A stretch of DNA of 42,563 nt from a virus, in IMG/VR virus record IMGVR_UViG_3300048672_000572, positions 1-42,563 of that record; one strand, 5' to 3'. A program made the position numbers and the translations under genes. Positions 14,886 to 24,429 of the stretch are shown here, piece after piece (positions within the stretch are counted from its first letter, which is position 1; each line of letters starts with the position of its first letter). The notes under the pieces are model-generated. The model was not told where the DNA came from and searched no databases. It was given only the letters and a program-made list of their open reading frames with translations.

Positions 14886-15235
14886 TGTTCGAAGTCCAAA
14901 TATATTCGATAGTATATAGGAAATGTGCCTGACAAAAGAGAAAAACCTTCGCATTTGAATATTACCTGTGTAGATGTTATGTCATCAATATAGAACCAGA
15001 ATGGGAGGCTTGTTGGCCCTGCTGTTTGGGTACCACTTTGCCCATTTACTGGATAAATTGTTCCAATAGAGTCTGGATCATAGAATGCCCTAACGAGTGG
15101 TACATAGCCAAGATTATGAGTTATTGTCAATGAAGACACATAGTTAAATCCAGATGGAGTAGCTGGCTTATCCATCGTCGTAGACGTTGCTGCATGGTGC
15201 TTCATATAATTTTTTTGTGATGTAAACAATATCAT
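14882..15235 (-). CDS. Small tail/fibre-associated protein, 117 aa
   Basis: Coupled to its neighbour by an ATGA overlap. It contains L-T-I-T-H-N-L-G-Y-V-P-L-V-R-A-F-Y-D-P, a phrase that recurs in phage tail and receptor-binding accessory proteins, and is otherwise beta-rich. Likely virion component. Confidence 0.65.
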   Translation of the reverse strand: MILFTSQKNYMKHHAATSTTMDKPATPSGFNYVSSLTITHNLGYVPLVRAFYDPDSIGTIYPVNGQSGTQTAGPTSLPFWFYIDDITSTQVIFKCEGFSLLSGTFPIYYRIYLDFEQ

Positions 15236-15603
15236 GTTAAAGACTCCAGCGAGTAACGAATATAAAATGTCTTAGAAGTAGTGAACCCATTTTCCAAGTA
15301 GAAGTATACCGTACTGCCACTAGCATAGCCGTAGCATCTGGAATATTGTCTGAGTGCGGTGCCGCCATCTAGCGCACCCTCTATAGATACTCCTGCTGGG
15401 TAAAAATCAGCATTATTTATAGAAAACATGGCATTTACAATAACCGGCCTTCCGATTGTGTGAGCCTCTGAAATTGTTGAGGCAGTCGGAATTACTGGGT
15501 TCCCACCAGATACATCAGAGGACATGCTGCCATCATCATCAACTACCTTGTCTATTGTGGTGCCACTATAGAACTCTACGTTGTTTGGACTAGCTAAAGA
15601 CAT
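15232..15603 (-). CDS. Small structural protein, 123 aa
   Basis: Overlaps both neighbours, so it is translationally coupled. Beta-rich with R-Q-Y-S-R-C-Y-G-Y-A-S-G-S-T-V-Y-F-Y near the C-terminus. Likely part of the same tail accessory cluster as 14478-15946. No named family. Confidence 0.6.
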   Translation of the reverse strand: MSLASPNNVEFYSGTTIDKVVDDDGSMSSDVSGGNPVIPTASTISEAHTIGRPVIVNAMFSINNADFYPAGVSIEGALDGGTALRQYSRCYGYASGSTVYFYLENGFTTSKTFYIRYSLESLT

Positions 15604-15946
15604 CTTCTACACTATAACCCTCTTTTGTTATAACAATGCCATAATTTCCATCAGGAAATTTACCGATCAGTATTCTATTGTTTAGCCCGTCATTCAGCAT
15701 GATGCCAGTCTGGTCGTCATCTATATAGCCTATCTTTATAAGATCAATGGCACCGTCATTTATAACTATTTTTTTATTCTTACCCTCAAGCATGGTGTTC
15801 TGGGTGTAGCTCTGGCGGCTTAATAGTCTACCCCACTCCGGTTCTGGCAGTGGAGTATTAGATGTGTAAGCGAGACCCTTTAGCTCTTCTGTTGGCTCCA
15901 TAGCCTTGAGTGGGTAAGCCTGGGCAACGTCGTTTGTTGGCTGCAT
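15590..15946 (-). CDS. Tail-associated protein, 118 aa
   Basis: The C-terminal half has D-G-A-I-D-L-I-K-I-G, then T-G-I-M-L-N-D-G, R-I-L-I-G-K-F-P-D-G and G-I-V-I-T-K-E-G-Y. This beta-strand repeat pattern is seen at the ends of phage tail-tip and fibre proteins. Its ATG abuts the stop of the large hub gene. Likely a tail component acting with it. Confidence 0.6.
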   Translation of the reverse strand: MQPTNDVAQAYPLKAMEPTEELKGLAYTSNTPLPEPEWGRLLSRQSYTQNTMLEGKNKKIVINDGAIDLIKIGYIDDDQTGIMLNDGLNNRILIGKFPDGNYGIVITKEGYSVEDVFS

Positions 15947-17844
15947 TATACATCCTTCTCAGTGTCTAAACTGTCAAACTCAAATGCTACAGATATAATT
16001 TTTGGAGGTGTTTGGGCTGTGCCTGAATATGTTCCGTCAAACCCAAATTGTGCCTCATAGAACCGCATAGAACCATTCGGCACATTGTATACAATGCTAG
16101 TATCGCCAACTGCCATCGGTTGGGTAGAAACCAACCACGCACCTCTGTTCACTTTTATTTTTGGATAGATTAGAGTATCTGCCGGTAATGCTTCGGTTGT
16201 GATTCTTATACGGTTGGCAAGCTTTTGTTTATAGGATACGCCACCATCGACTACTAGTGACTCCCATGTGAATACAGTGGCTGGAGTTGAGCTATTGTCG
16301 ACAACATCAACACCATAAGTGCTAGCATCGTCCTGCCATGATAGATACATAGTGTCGCCAAAATTCTTCACCATGCCAAGCTTTAGATTGCCTGATGTAT
16401 TGTATCTTGTACTTGTAGAGATTGAATAATTGTTGCCAAAAGCATCTGGATAGTTCTTGTCTAGTGCTCCCCATGAGTACACAGCATGTTCTGTGTTTGT
16501 GTTTGTAGTGTACGATGGGAAGCCAAGCAGCATTATGCCCCTGCGAACAGTGGCCATATTGGGGTAGTTATAGGTCTGGTCAGCAACCCCTGTATAGGTA
16601 CTATCGGTATCAGATAGAGTCCTGATCTTATATATACGCTTGCCACCAGGCCATACATATAGTGACCCAGAAGCGACAAAGTAAACTAGGTTATTGAACG
16701 TGAATAGTGATTGTGGAGCTCCCATCGGTACATCAACGAAAAAGTTATAGGTAGTAGACGCACCGTCCCATGCAAATATTTTGCCTTCCTGGAAATCCCT
16801 AGTACCAGTTGTTGACCGTTTGCCACATCCGACAGCCACAAACTCATCAGTCGTAGCCATAGTAGTCGCCTCATACCCTGGGGGGAATGTAAGCCTATGG
16901 CGTTGCCATTCTAAATTAGATGGGGTATCAGACAATGGCTCGTGTGTACTCAAATATCGCTCGTTTCCGATACAAGTAAGATGAGTAAACTGGACTACAG
17001 GATGCAAGCCGCTTTGGGTCGATACAAGCCTATCTGCCCATATCTCATAATCTGCTGTCGATAAATCTCCAGCCGATGAACACTGGGCAGTCCCGTCTGC
17101 CACTGTAGACGTAAGATGAAAGTGATACGTGCGAGCATTTGGTTTGACGAGAATCCTTACCTGTGACGAAAATACAAATTCATTCAATGAATTATTGGTA
17201 AGGTTAGCACTCGTAATAGTTGAAGTCGCCAATGAGTTATTGGCATCATCATGAAGAGTCAGCGTCCAGTCTCCAGTACCCTTGTCGACCACTTTTACTT
17301 TTATAGAATACAATGGCTCAATATCTGATTGAAATGATTTGTAGTTTTGAGAAGACTCGCTCACAGTCAACGGGGTGGTATACGTAAGAGTACCACCAGT
17401 TGTGTATGCGGTAGTCGCTGTAGACCGTGATTGGGCAAATTTATTCACCTTGATGCTTGGAGAGCTAGCGATGCGATCATAGTATGAAACAGTCTTGTTA
17501 TTTGTTATATAGATACCATCGCTATCTGCTCTATACAGCAAGCCACTGGAAGCCGATCCAAGGTCTGCAACAGTTGACACGACATTTGATGTGTCAACAC
17601 TATAGAACTTGCCAGTGTTACCAATCATATATCGAGTACCACTAGGCACCTGACACATGTCCAGGACTAAATCTATAACATTACCTCCAGATAACTTTCT
17701 TGTTTGTGGCAACACGCTCAATTGGCTTGGTTGTTTGCGGAAGTCAAGACCCTTCATATATGCAGCAGAATTAGCTATTCCGCGCTTTGGGTCTGTAGAT
17801 ATACCGCCTTCGTGAAATTGGACATTGATAATTTTCTTGGCCAT
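15946..17844 (-). CDS. Large tail hub-like protein, 632 aa
   Basis: Beta-rich throughout, with repeated Y/W-containing strands spaced like propeller blades (for example Y-M-I-G-N-T-G-K-F-Y-S-V, G-I-Y-I-T-N-N-K-T-V-S-Y-Y). It directly follows the connector gene. In P22-type podoviruses the tail hub gp10 is a propeller-like protein after the gp4 adaptor, so I infer a hub or nozzle role. No SD: it starts three bases after the upstream stop. Confidence 0.6.
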   Translation of the reverse strand: MAKKIINVQFHEGGISTDPKRGIANSAAYMKGLDFRKQPSQLSVLPQTRKLSGGNVIDLVLDMCQVPSGTRYMIGNTGKFYSVDTSNVVSTVADLGSASSGLLYRADSDGIYITNNKTVSYYDRIASSPSIKVNKFAQSRSTATTAYTTGGTLTYTTPLTVSESSQNYKSFQSDIEPLYSIKVKVVDKGTGDWTLTLHDDANNSLATSTITSANLTNNSLNEFVFSSQVRILVKPNARTYHFHLTSTVADGTAQCSSAGDLSTADYEIWADRLVSTQSGLHPVVQFTHLTCIGNERYLSTHEPLSDTPSNLEWQRHRLTFPPGYEATTMATTDEFVAVGCGKRSTTGTRDFQEGKIFAWDGASTTYNFFVDVPMGAPQSLFTFNNLVYFVASGSLYVWPGGKRIYKIRTLSDTDSTYTGVADQTYNYPNMATVRRGIMLLGFPSYTTNTNTEHAVYSWGALDKNYPDAFGNNYSISTSTRYNTSGNLKLGMVKNFGDTMYLSWQDDASTYGVDVVDNSSTPATVFTWESLVVDGGVSYKQKLANRIRITTEALPADTLIYPKIKVNRGAWLVSTQPMAVGDTSIVYNVPNGSMRFYEAQFGFDGTYSGTAQTPPKIISVAFEFDSLDTEKDV

Positions 17845-17846
17845 AG

Positions 17847-18737
17847 CTACGACATCGTGTTAGGTGGAATATTGAATATATTGATCATGCGTTTGTCTAC
17901 CGCATTGTAGACGACACCACTAGTTTTGCTAGCATAATTTTGTTTTGCATCTTTTATTTGAGAGTCGAACAGGCCTTTAAATTCACCGGCTATGGCCTTG
18001 TCTTTGCGGCGTAAATAGTAACGATAACTAGCATAGTCTACTAAGCTCAGGTGGTATTCTTCGGGTATGTCCGCAACTTGACCAATCCTAAATGTTTTGC
18101 CGCTACCACTCAAGCCCTGGTAATAGTTCTCAAGAATCAGGGTAGATGTCGTATCATAAGACGCTATTCTATACCAAAGCCCATCTGTACCATCAGTAGT
18201 CTGGAAGTACCGGCCGACCATATTCGGAGTAAATCCAGTCCCAGAATGAGTTATTGTAGTCGAGCCATTTGTAACAGTTATTGTTCCTGTTTCGTAGTCA
18301 TCAGCCAAAAATTCTGGCTTACGTGGTTCATAGCTGATCTCAAGACCATTTGTAATAGTCTGACCAGGTATCGGCCAAAGACCAATCTCATCGTTGCCCC
18401 TTACAAAGAAATATGTTGGAACGGCTATAGTATTAGCGTTCACAACATTCATACTATTCCACATATATTCAGAACGGATCTCTTTCAACGGGAACATCAT
18501 ATTGCCATTAGTGGCTCTAACCTCTCGTATGCGAACGGCATCTTCCGGCAATTGATAGTACTGCTGGCTAGCCGTCAAATCTGCCGATTTGCTGAGCCGT
18601 GTGTATGGACGCTTCAGAGTATTGCGAAATATCTTGAGCCCCTGATTTATATCAGATTTAATCAGCGACAAACTATCCGTACTCGTGTCGCCAACGTTAG
18701 CCTGAGCCTGTTCGTATAGATCTTGAAAGGTAATCAT
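17847..18737 (-). CDS. Head-to-tail connector / adaptor protein, 296 aa
   Basis: It starts F-Q-D-L-Y-E-Q-A-Q-A-N-V-G, has Y-Y-Q-L-P-E-D-A-V-R-I-R-E-V, then I-S-Y-E-P-R-K-P-E-F, and a helical end A-D-I-P-E-E-Y-H-L-S-L-V-D-Y-A-S-Y-R-Y-Y-L-R-R-K-D. These are typical of short-tailed phage adaptors that sit under the portal. Inserted beta segment ~150-210. SD AGAGGTAAG follows a TATAAT nine bases before ATG. Confidence 0.75.
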   Translation of the reverse strand: MITFQDLYEQAQANVGDTSTDSLSLIKSDINQGLKIFRNTLKRPYTRLSKSADLTASQQYYQLPEDAVRIREVRATNGNMMFPLKEIRSEYMWNSMNVVNANTIAVPTYFFVRGNDEIGLWPIPGQTITNGLEISYEPRKPEFLADDYETGTITVTNGSTTITHSGTGFTPNMVGRYFQTTDGTDGLWYRIASYDTTSTLILENYYQGLSGSGKTFRIGQVADIPEEYHLSLVDYASYRYYLRRKDKAIAGEFKGLFDSQIKDAKQNYASKTSGVVYNAVDKRMINIFNIPPNTMS

Positions 18738-18841
18738 CTTACCTCTATTATAGCAAGTAGCCTAAACCTCTTCGTACGTGCCGCTAACAGTATAAATATC
18801 ACTAGTTGTCCATACCGCCAATATGGCGCTGATAATACTCG
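18738..18841 (-). other. 104-base gap with TATAAT box
   Basis: Holds TATAAT at 18747-18752, a likely promoter for the connector gene. An open frame through the gap has no usable start codon, so I do not call a gene. Confidence 0.5.
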
Positions 18842-19777
18842 CTATGATCCTAGCCTTGCTATTGTAAAACTTGTTGCGTACGTGTCTGAAACGTAAATAT
18901 TCAAAGCACCGCCGCTATTCTGGAACGCATACGCTTCAACATATGAACCAGCTGTGACATATATCACATCAACTGCAATCATAACTGTTGAACCACCTGC
19001 ACTATTACTTGGTTGAATCATCTCGCCAAAACGCTCGGCTGTCGTTCCGCCGCGCGAAATCCAAAGATAGCGCTGACCAGTAGCATTTGGCGCAAATTCA
19101 GCAGCTGCTTTACACAAATAATAGCCAGCCGATGGTACTGTAAACCTGGTGTTATTAGTGGCATTACTATGATATGTATCCGTATCATAGTTCTCGTTAT
19201 TAAATTGAATAGCAGTGATGGTGCTGTTTGAGAGTGATTGAGCACTATTTCTATAGGCTTGAGCGCCGCTGAATGTCACTTTAGGGCTTGTTACCGCACC
19301 GTTCGTTATATTCGCTGTCACTACTGAGTTGTTAGTATTCAACGCTGAATCTTTAATATTCAAACCATCTATAGTTACCCCGTTTGCGGCGGTATATTCA
19401 CTGACTGTGTCTACGGTTAGTGTCGGGTTTGCAATAGTTGCCGTGTTGATGGTAGGACTAGTGAGTATCTTATTAGTAAGCGTTTGAGCACCAGTAAGGG
19501 TGACTACTGACGACGGGAATGTTGGCGTTCCGCCTATGGTATATGTACCAACTAGGGTTCCAGATAATGTTGGGCTTGATATTGTTGGCGATGTAATCGT
19601 TTTGTTGGTGAGCGTCTGTGAATCGCTATGCCCAACAGGATTACCGGTTATGCCTAATATTTGATTCGGAGTAGCCTTAGTGCTTGCTCCAGCGCTAGAA
19701 TCGACAACTTCTAAATAGTCAGTAGTTCTATCTATTGTACCGAGTGTAGTTAATTCAGATATTTTCTTGTTTGCCAT
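18842..19777 (-). CDS. Tail fibre with C1q/TNF-like head, 311 aa
   Basis: N-terminus M-A-N-K-K-I-S-E-L-T-T-L is the recurring fibre attachment motif. The middle is a repetitive T-N-K-T-I-T-S-P-T-I stalk. The last ~130 residues look like a trimeric C1q-type jelly roll (F-T-V-P-S-A-G-Y-Y-L). Its stalk and a ~50-residue collar ([15 protein letters not shown]) are near-identical to the next gene. Likely host-receptor binding. Confidence 0.8.
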   Translation of the reverse strand: MANKKISELTTLGTIDRTTDYLEVVDSSAGASTKATPNQILGITGNPVGHSDSQTLTNKTITSPTISSPTLSGTLVGTYTIGGTPTFPSSVVTLTGAQTLTNKILTSPTINTATIANPTLTVDTVSEYTAANGVTIDGLNIKDSALNTNNSVVTANITNGAVTSPKVTFSGAQAYRNSAQSLSNSTITAIQFNNENYDTDTYHSNATNNTRFTVPSAGYYLCKAAAEFAPNATGQRYLWISRGGTTAERFGEMIQPSNSAGGSTVMIAVDVIYVTAGSYVEAYAFQNSGGALNIYVSDTYATSFTIARLGS

Positions 19778-19779
19778 AG

Positions 19780-20739
19780 TTATTTACCTATAAAGTGACC
19801 AGTGAAATAACACCCAGTCTGTGTTACGTCCATAGCAAGAGCAGCGTTCCCATATACTCTCACGTCTACCGTATCACCAGCCGTAAGTTTCATATCAGCA
19901 CTAACAACTACACCTTCAGGCGTTGCCCCGCTGACACCGCGAACATCCTGCCCTCTTTTAGCCTCTGCTCCATTTTTATATAAAGATATGATTAGGATAG
20001 CAGCATTAGCAGTAGTCCCGACCCTAGAATTGAAATGATAATACCCTGTAACTGGTGCCGTAAATGTTGATGATGCAAAATTACTGCCAACATCATATTC
20101 CTCTATCTGAAAGTTAACCATACTAAATGCCGCATTACCGGTGTTTTGAGCAGTAGTACTATATGCTGAGAATCCATATGTCATAGTTAGTTTAGGTGAT
20201 GTAACTGCACCATCGGTGATATTCGCCGTCACTACTGAGTTGTTAGTGTTCAGCGCACCATCCTTGATATTCAACCCATCAATGGTAACTCCATTGGCAG
20301 CAGTGTACTCAGAAATACTATTGGTTGTAATCGTTGGGTTGACGATTGTCGCTGTATTTATTGTAGGACTAGTGAGTGTCTTGTTTGTCAATGTCTGCGT
20401 GGCAGTTAGAGCAACCAAAGTATCAGTTACGTCTGGGATCGTTATAGTTCGAGTAGTACCAGTAGTTATACTACCAGCATTGAATTTGAATTTCTTGGTG
20501 CTATCAGCGTTACCTTGTACTACAAAAACATTGTCTGTCTGAGTGATACTGTTAGTCTGATTAATAGTTTTATTGGTCACAGATTGGCTATCGGTTGTGC
20601 CAACTGGATCGCCAGTGATCCCCAACAACGTGTTACGAGTGATCTTCTTGGTGACTGATGACTGAACTATTGGCAACACATCAGTGGCAGAATCTATAGT
20701 AGATGCTGCCGTGAGTTCAGTTATCTTCTTTGTTGCCAT
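19780..20739 (-). CDS. Tail fibre with C1q/TNF-like head, paralogue, 319 aa
   Basis: Same plan as 18842: [12 protein letters not shown] start, T-N-K-T stalk repeats, the shared collar, and a C-terminal jelly roll with [11 protein letters not shown]. The heads differ while collars are conserved, so the pair arose by duplication and then diverged in the tip. The ATG overlaps the upstream TAA (TAATG). Confidence 0.8.
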   Translation of the reverse strand: MATKKITELTAASTIDSATDVLPIVQSSVTKKITRNTLLGITGDPVGTTDSQSVTNKTINQTNSITQTDNVFVVQGNADSTKKFKFNAGSITTGTTRTITIPDVTDTLVALTATQTLTNKTLTSPTINTATIVNPTITTNSISEYTAANGVTIDGLNIKDGALNTNNSVVTANITDGAVTSPKLTMTYGFSAYSTTAQNTGNAAFSMVNFQIEEYDVGSNFASSTFTAPVTGYYHFNSRVGTTANAAILIISLYKNGAEAKRGQDVRGVSGATPEGVVVSADMKLTAGDTVDVRVYGNAALAMDVTQTGCYFTGHFIGK

Positions 20740-21089
20740 TAGCTCTCAGTCCATTCGGTTAGAGGTTTTAATAACTCATATGCGTCTTCTACTATTCTAA
20801 CATTTCCATCCTCGGTGATTCTTGAATCAGAGTCTTCTGTACAGCGCTCTTGAGCAGACCCATAATTAACAGCCCTAGAGTACCCATCTGTACGCCAAGC
20901 TTGTGCAGATTTACTAGCAGCATCCCATACAGTAGTTTGCTTAATGCTACTAGTGGCAGAATCTACAATCAGCGAATAACCATCCTCGGTCGTAATATCA
21001 AAAGAATCTTCTGTGTCTATGTACTCACCACTAGAAGTACCGGCACTACCAGTGCCGCTTTGGTTCATCCATGAAGTAGGGGATCTCAT
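20739..21089 (-). CDS. Structural protein with TEDG repeats, 116 aa
   Basis: Contains [12 protein letters not shown] and [13 protein letters not shown], an internal repeat. Such E-D-G strands occur in phage fibre-linked proteins. No SD; TATAAT lies exactly six bases before ATG. Coupled to the fibre gene downstream. Confidence 0.6.
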   Translation of the reverse strand: MRSPTSWMNQSGTGSAGTSSGEYIDTEDSFDITTEDGYSLIVDSATSSIKQTTVWDAASKSAQAWRTDGYSRAVNYGSAQERCTEDSDSRITEDGNVRIVEDAYELLKPLTEWTES

Positions 21090-21095
21090 ACCCCT

Positions 21096-21101
21096 ATTAT
21101 A
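21096..21101 (-). promoter_or_regulatory. TATAAT -10 box six bases before ATG
   Basis: Minus strand TATAAT, AGGGGT, ATG (21089). It lies in the gap between two genes. AGGGG is too close to the ATG to act as an SD. Confidence 0.65.
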
Positions 21102-21566
21102 CTAGGCTGCAACAATGCTTGCGCTAGCACTGAGAGGCCGCCAGAAGCAATAATATGTCAATGCACCACCAGTGACATTAGCAGTTGCGATTGTTTCTAT
21201 TATATCAGCACCGTTGCCTATAACATTGACTGTACCTAGCGCTAACGCCTTGGCAGTCGCTGGTGTAGCATCAAGCCATACCTCGTCCTGATCTATAGCG
21301 GTTGCTGTTGTTTGGGCTATCAAGGAAGCAGTATTGCCTGAGATACCTACCTCAACAGTACCTGCAGTGCTAGCTAGATCAGTAGCGCAGATAGCGAATA
21401 TTTTAACCTCAACATCACCAGTAACAGTAAAAATGGTAGTAGCGCCCTGCGCACCAAGCCCAGAAGCACCTGTGTATGTCCTGGATTTTGTAGATAGGAA
21501 TGGCAAACCAGATCCAAATACTTGTCGATTAGCATCTCTATCCATAGCTGAAGAAAACTTTGTCAT
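21102..21566 (-). CDS. Beta-rich virion protein, 154 aa
   Basis: N-terminus has M-D-R-D-A-N-R-Q-V-F; a related N-R-D-A-N-R-V-T phrase begins the protein at 24577. The body is Thr/Ala/Val-rich with alternating strands (V-E-V-K-I-F-A-I-C). No SD; TATAAT is six bases before ATG. Likely minor virion or fibre-linked protein. Confidence 0.6.
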   Translation of the reverse strand: MTKFSSAMDRDANRQVFGSGLPFLSTKSRTYTGASGLGAQGATTIFTVTGDVEVKIFAICATDLASTAGTVEVGISGNTASLIAQTTATAIDQDEVWLDATPATAKALALGTVNVIGNGADIIETIATANVTGGALTYYCFWRPLSASASIVAA

Positions 21567-21572
21567 ACCAAT

Positions 21573-21578
21573 ATTATA
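21573..21578 (-). promoter_or_regulatory. TATAAT -10 box six bases before ATG, with TGn extension
   Basis: Minus-strand TGA-TATAAT then ATTGGT and ATG (21566), giving an extended -10 leaderless promoter. Confidence 0.65.
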
Positions 21579-21581
21579 TCA

Positions 21582-22493
21582 CTAGCGCAGACTGAGATCT
21601 GACTGTATACGTCGCTCTTTATACCCAAGCTCCTTTGCCCACTCCTCAAGCTTTTCTTCCCTGATTTTTAGTTCCTTCTCCTTGGAAATATTTATAGCCA
21701 TACGATGAGTCTGCTCGTCCATTATTGACTGTAGTTTAGACTCCTGAAAAGCAATATCCTCTGATAGCTTTCTTCTGTTTGCCAAAAGCTTATTCGTGTC
21801 GAGCTCGATACTAGTGCTAGCCACCTTTGCCTTAGTCTCGGCAAGCTCTATGCGTTTATTTATCCTATGAAGCGTTTCTTTGCCATTGGCCACCAACCTA
21901 TCAAGCTCACTGCGCTGTTCCATAAGATCAGATATTGTAACAGACAGTTCCTCTATAGCTGTTTTATTTGCTTCTTGTTCCGCATGAGACTGAGTCTTTA
22001 AAGATATAATCCTATCTTCTAATGAGAGAACATTGGCAGTCGCGTCTTCTATTTGACTTCTCAGCTGACCAAGCGCATCTTCACTACTCTGCAACTCTTG
22101 ATTCACAGACTCCAAATGGATGATAGACTGATCTCTATCAGACTCATATTTAACTACTTCCTCATCTAGTTTAGCTATTTTTGTGTTTGCCTCTTGCTGA
22201 GCTGCTTCGAGCGCTTCTCTAGCACTGAGCGCCTGATTTTTAAGACTCTCTATTAATGCTTTTTTATGAGCTATCTGCGCGTCTAGCGCAGCAACCTTTT
22301 GATCAGCCAAGTCTACACTAGACCTAATTTCGGCAGCTCTTTTATGAAGTTCAGCTTCCTTGGCCTCTAGTATATCAGCAGCATAAAGGATATCAGCCCT
22401 GATAACCTGATCTTTCAAGCTACTTTTTGGCTGGCTGCTTGGCTGCTTCAACTGTTTTCTCCACTGCATCTTCAAACTCGGATTCGATGTCAT
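21582..22493 (-). CDS. Long coiled-coil protein, ~275-303 aa
   Basis: Almost entirely heptad-like helix rich in Glu, Lys, Leu, Ala and Gln (for example E-L-S-V-T-I-S-D-L-M-E-Q-R-S-E-L). It overlaps the upstream gene by 74 bases in another frame. The real start could be TTG 22418, directly after that gene's stop, because the first ~25 residues read as a basic shadow. A fibre-rod, chaperone or scaffold role is possible; none is shown. Confidence 0.7.
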   Translation of the reverse strand: MTSNPSLKMQWRKQLKQPSSQPKSSLKDQVIRADILYAADILEAKEAELHKRAAEIRSSVDLADQKVAALDAQIAHKKALIESLKNQALSAREALEAAQQEANTKIAKLDEEVVKYESDRDQSIIHLESVNQELQSSEDALGQLRSQIEDATANVLSLEDRIISLKTQSHAEQEANKTAIEELSVTISDLMEQRSELDRLVANGKETLHRINKRIELAETKAKVASTSIELDTNKLLANRRKLSEDIAFQESKLQSIMDEQTHRMAINISKEKELKIREEKLEEWAKELGYKERRIQSDLSLR

Positions 22494-22905
22494 TCTTTGC
22501 AGGAGTTGTCTGGCTAGGCGTGTCTGATACTCTTGTATCGCTCACTGGCTTTGCGAATGGATTCTCTGTCCCAACAATAATTTCGTCAAGATATTGACGC
22601 TGAATTGCATTTATGCCTAATGCCTTATGACCAAGTTTTTCTTTCTTTGGAGCAACCTTTTTGAACAACGCTGCGACCATAATGGTCGCACAAGCTCCCT
22701 CTAGTACTTGGCTCTCGCCTGGTTCTAGGCGATAGGTATCTATCTTGCGCTTTATAACACGACGATATATCTGATCTTGGAATATCTCTTCATCAGCACA
22801 ATAGTTCCATTCAAATGGCTCTGTATCAATGTTTATAACACGAACAAAATCGTTCGGTTTGAAATATCCAGCAATAACCTCTTGTAAAGTTTTGTCTGTC
22901 TCCAT
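22420..22905 (-). CDS. Structural-region hypothetical protein, 161 aa
   Basis: N-terminal segment F-V-R-V-I-N-I-D-T-E-P-F-E-W-N-Y plus Y-R-L-E-P-G-E-S-Q-V-L is a pattern I link to small virion-region proteins of uncertain role. The C-terminus is a Lys/Ala/Glu-rich tail. GGAG lies 13 bases upstream; TATAAT (22927-22932) is 21 bases before ATG. Confidence 0.65.
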   Translation of the reverse strand: METDKTLQEVIAGYFKPNDFVRVINIDTEPFEWNYCADEEIFQDQIYRRVIKRKIDTYRLEPGESQVLEGACATIMVAALFKKVAPKKEKLGHKALGINAIQRQYLDEIIVGTENPFAKPVSDTRVSDTPSQTTPAKNDIESEFEDAVEKTVEAAKQPAKK

Positions 22906-22946
22906 AGGACTTGTAGACTCCGTTAAATTATAGCTTCAGTATATCA

Positions 22947-23201
22947 CTAAGATATAACTATTTGGCTAGACGAGGCTGACGCTATAGCTGCTATAGCAGA
23001 CTGTGCAGCTTCTTGAGCAGCCGCTACCTTAGCGTCTTCAGCTAATCTAGCTTGACGATACTCGTAGGCGATTGTTATGTTTTTTATAATTTCAATGATC
23101 TTCGCTTTTGAATTAGCAACGCTAACTGTAGTACCATCACATAAAGCTGCCTGTACTCTTGGTACTACTGCGTCATCTATTGTTAGTGTTATCTGTGCCA
23201 T
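22947..23201 (-). CDS. Small helical protein, 84 aa
   Basis: SD AAGGAGT. The first 40 residues look mixed (I-T-L-T-I-D-D-A-V-V-P-R-V) and the rest is an Ala-rich helix. It lies between a fibre-like gene and 22420. No family recognised; likely virion-associated by position. Confidence 0.65.
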   Translation of the reverse strand: MAQITLTIDDAVVPRVQAALCDGTTVSVANSKAKIIEIIKNITIAYEYRQARLAEDAKVAAAQEAAQSAIAAIASASSSQIVIS

Positions 23202-23213
23202 ATTACTCCTTAA

Positions 23214-24419
23214 TTAAACCAATACGAAGTCTGCATATGCCTGCTTTATATAAGCAGTGTTCGATACTGTGCCAGCAGAATTATTATAGTTGAAAACACC
23301 GGGGCCATAAGAGACGCTAGTCAGGGCCCCACTTGGCAAGTTGGTCGTGTGTGTAGCAACTAGTGTGAAATTGTGGTAGAACTTTATGCTTGTTCCGCTC
23401 GTCATATCAATCCAAAAGAGTGTTGGCTTATTGTTGTCGGCTGCCGAGAAACCATCAAGACTGCTCGTGACATCTGTCGCAGTTTCGCTTGAGGCGTTGC
23501 CATTCACTGCGTATACAACTGTGGTCGATGAGCTTCTCAGTATACGAAAACCAATCAACTTCCTCGATGCGCCACTGTCGGATGGCGTTGACCAGTCAGC
23601 CCCGATACCAAGAAATGTCTTATGGTCGCTGTTGTCTCCAAGTTCTGAATAGTGAGCGAAAAAGCGCGGATTCTTGTCCCAGATATTGTTTGTAATTCCA
23701 TTAGCAGTAGATCCCATATGGTAGTAGATATACGCTATGCCCGTATTCGTTGTGCCAGTGGAAAGGCTTACGCCTTTAGGGTTATTGACACCTACCAACG
23801 CGCTTGTACCGCTGGCGGCATACACCACCTGGCTCGCACCAGGAGTACCGTCTGACCTAGTGAACCCAGCGTTTAGATCTACCCTCATACGTACCGAAGA
23901 GCTGCCGCCGCCACCGCCTGATGCAGCTGCCCACTCTGGAGCTGTCGCTCCAGCATTCATCGTTAATACTTGCGAAGCTGTCCCTTTTGGAAGACGAACA
24001 TTATTTGTGCCGTTATGGTAGATCATGTCCCCTTGAGTCGTTGTAGGCGCAAGAGCGTTGAATCCAGCCGTTGCAGTGCTAGCGCCAGTACCGCCATCGG
24101 TAACAGCGACATCTGTACCGCCTGGGTTGTAATAATCAGTGCCTGCCGATGCGGCAGAAAACCCTCCCGAACCGTTGCCCTTTAGTATTGATGACCCTGA
24201 AGTTGCAGGGGCGTAATCAGTCCCAGATGTTGCCACTGCCATTGTGCCTGTTGCTACTTTGACTATGCCATCAGAAAGTCCGTGTGCCTTAGTAATGAGA
24301 TTTGTGGCTGTAACTTTGCGGTTAGCTGGAGTGCCAGCCGGATCGGTAACAGTTGGTACTAGATCATCACTAGTTGGTGATGTGTCTGCTGTTAGTGCCG
24401 TTATTTTAGTGTCCGCCAT
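23214..24419 (-). CDS. Tail fibre/receptor-binding protein, 401 aa
   Basis: It starts M-A-D-T-K-I-T-A-L-T-A-D, the same attachment phrase as the fibres at 18842 and 19780. Stalk segments follow (S-D-G-I-V-K-V-A-T-G-T-M; Y-N-P-G-G-T-D-V-A-V-T-D-G-G-T-G-A-S), then a Gly/Ser-rich hinge near 170 and a C-terminal beta domain of ~220 residues with a lectin-like look. Strong SD AAGGAGAGATAC. Likely a receptor-binding fibre. Confidence 0.75.
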   Translation of the reverse strand: MADTKITALTADTSPTSDDLVPTVTDPAGTPANRKVTATNLITKAHGLSDGIVKVATGTMAVATSGTDYAPATSGSSILKGNGSGGFSAASAGTDYYNPGGTDVAVTDGGTGASTATAGFNALAPTTTQGDMIYHNGTNNVRLPKGTASQVLTMNAGATAPEWAAASGGGGGSSSVRMRVDLNAGFTRSDGTPGASQVVYAASGTSALVGVNNPKGVSLSTGTTNTGIAYIYYHMGSTANGITNNIWDKNPRFFAHYSELGDNSDHKTFLGIGADWSTPSDSGASRKLIGFRILRSSSTTVVYAVNGNASSETATDVTSSLDGFSAADNNKPTLFWIDMTSGTSIKFYHNFTLVATHTTNLPSGALTSVSYGPGVFNYNNSAGTVSNTAYIKQAYADFVLV

Positions 24420-24429
24420 GTATCTCTCC

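Noticed and set aside
18051-18719. 222-codon plus-strand ORF opposite the connector gene
   Set aside because: It is long, but antisense to a well-supported structural gene and has no recognisable motifs.
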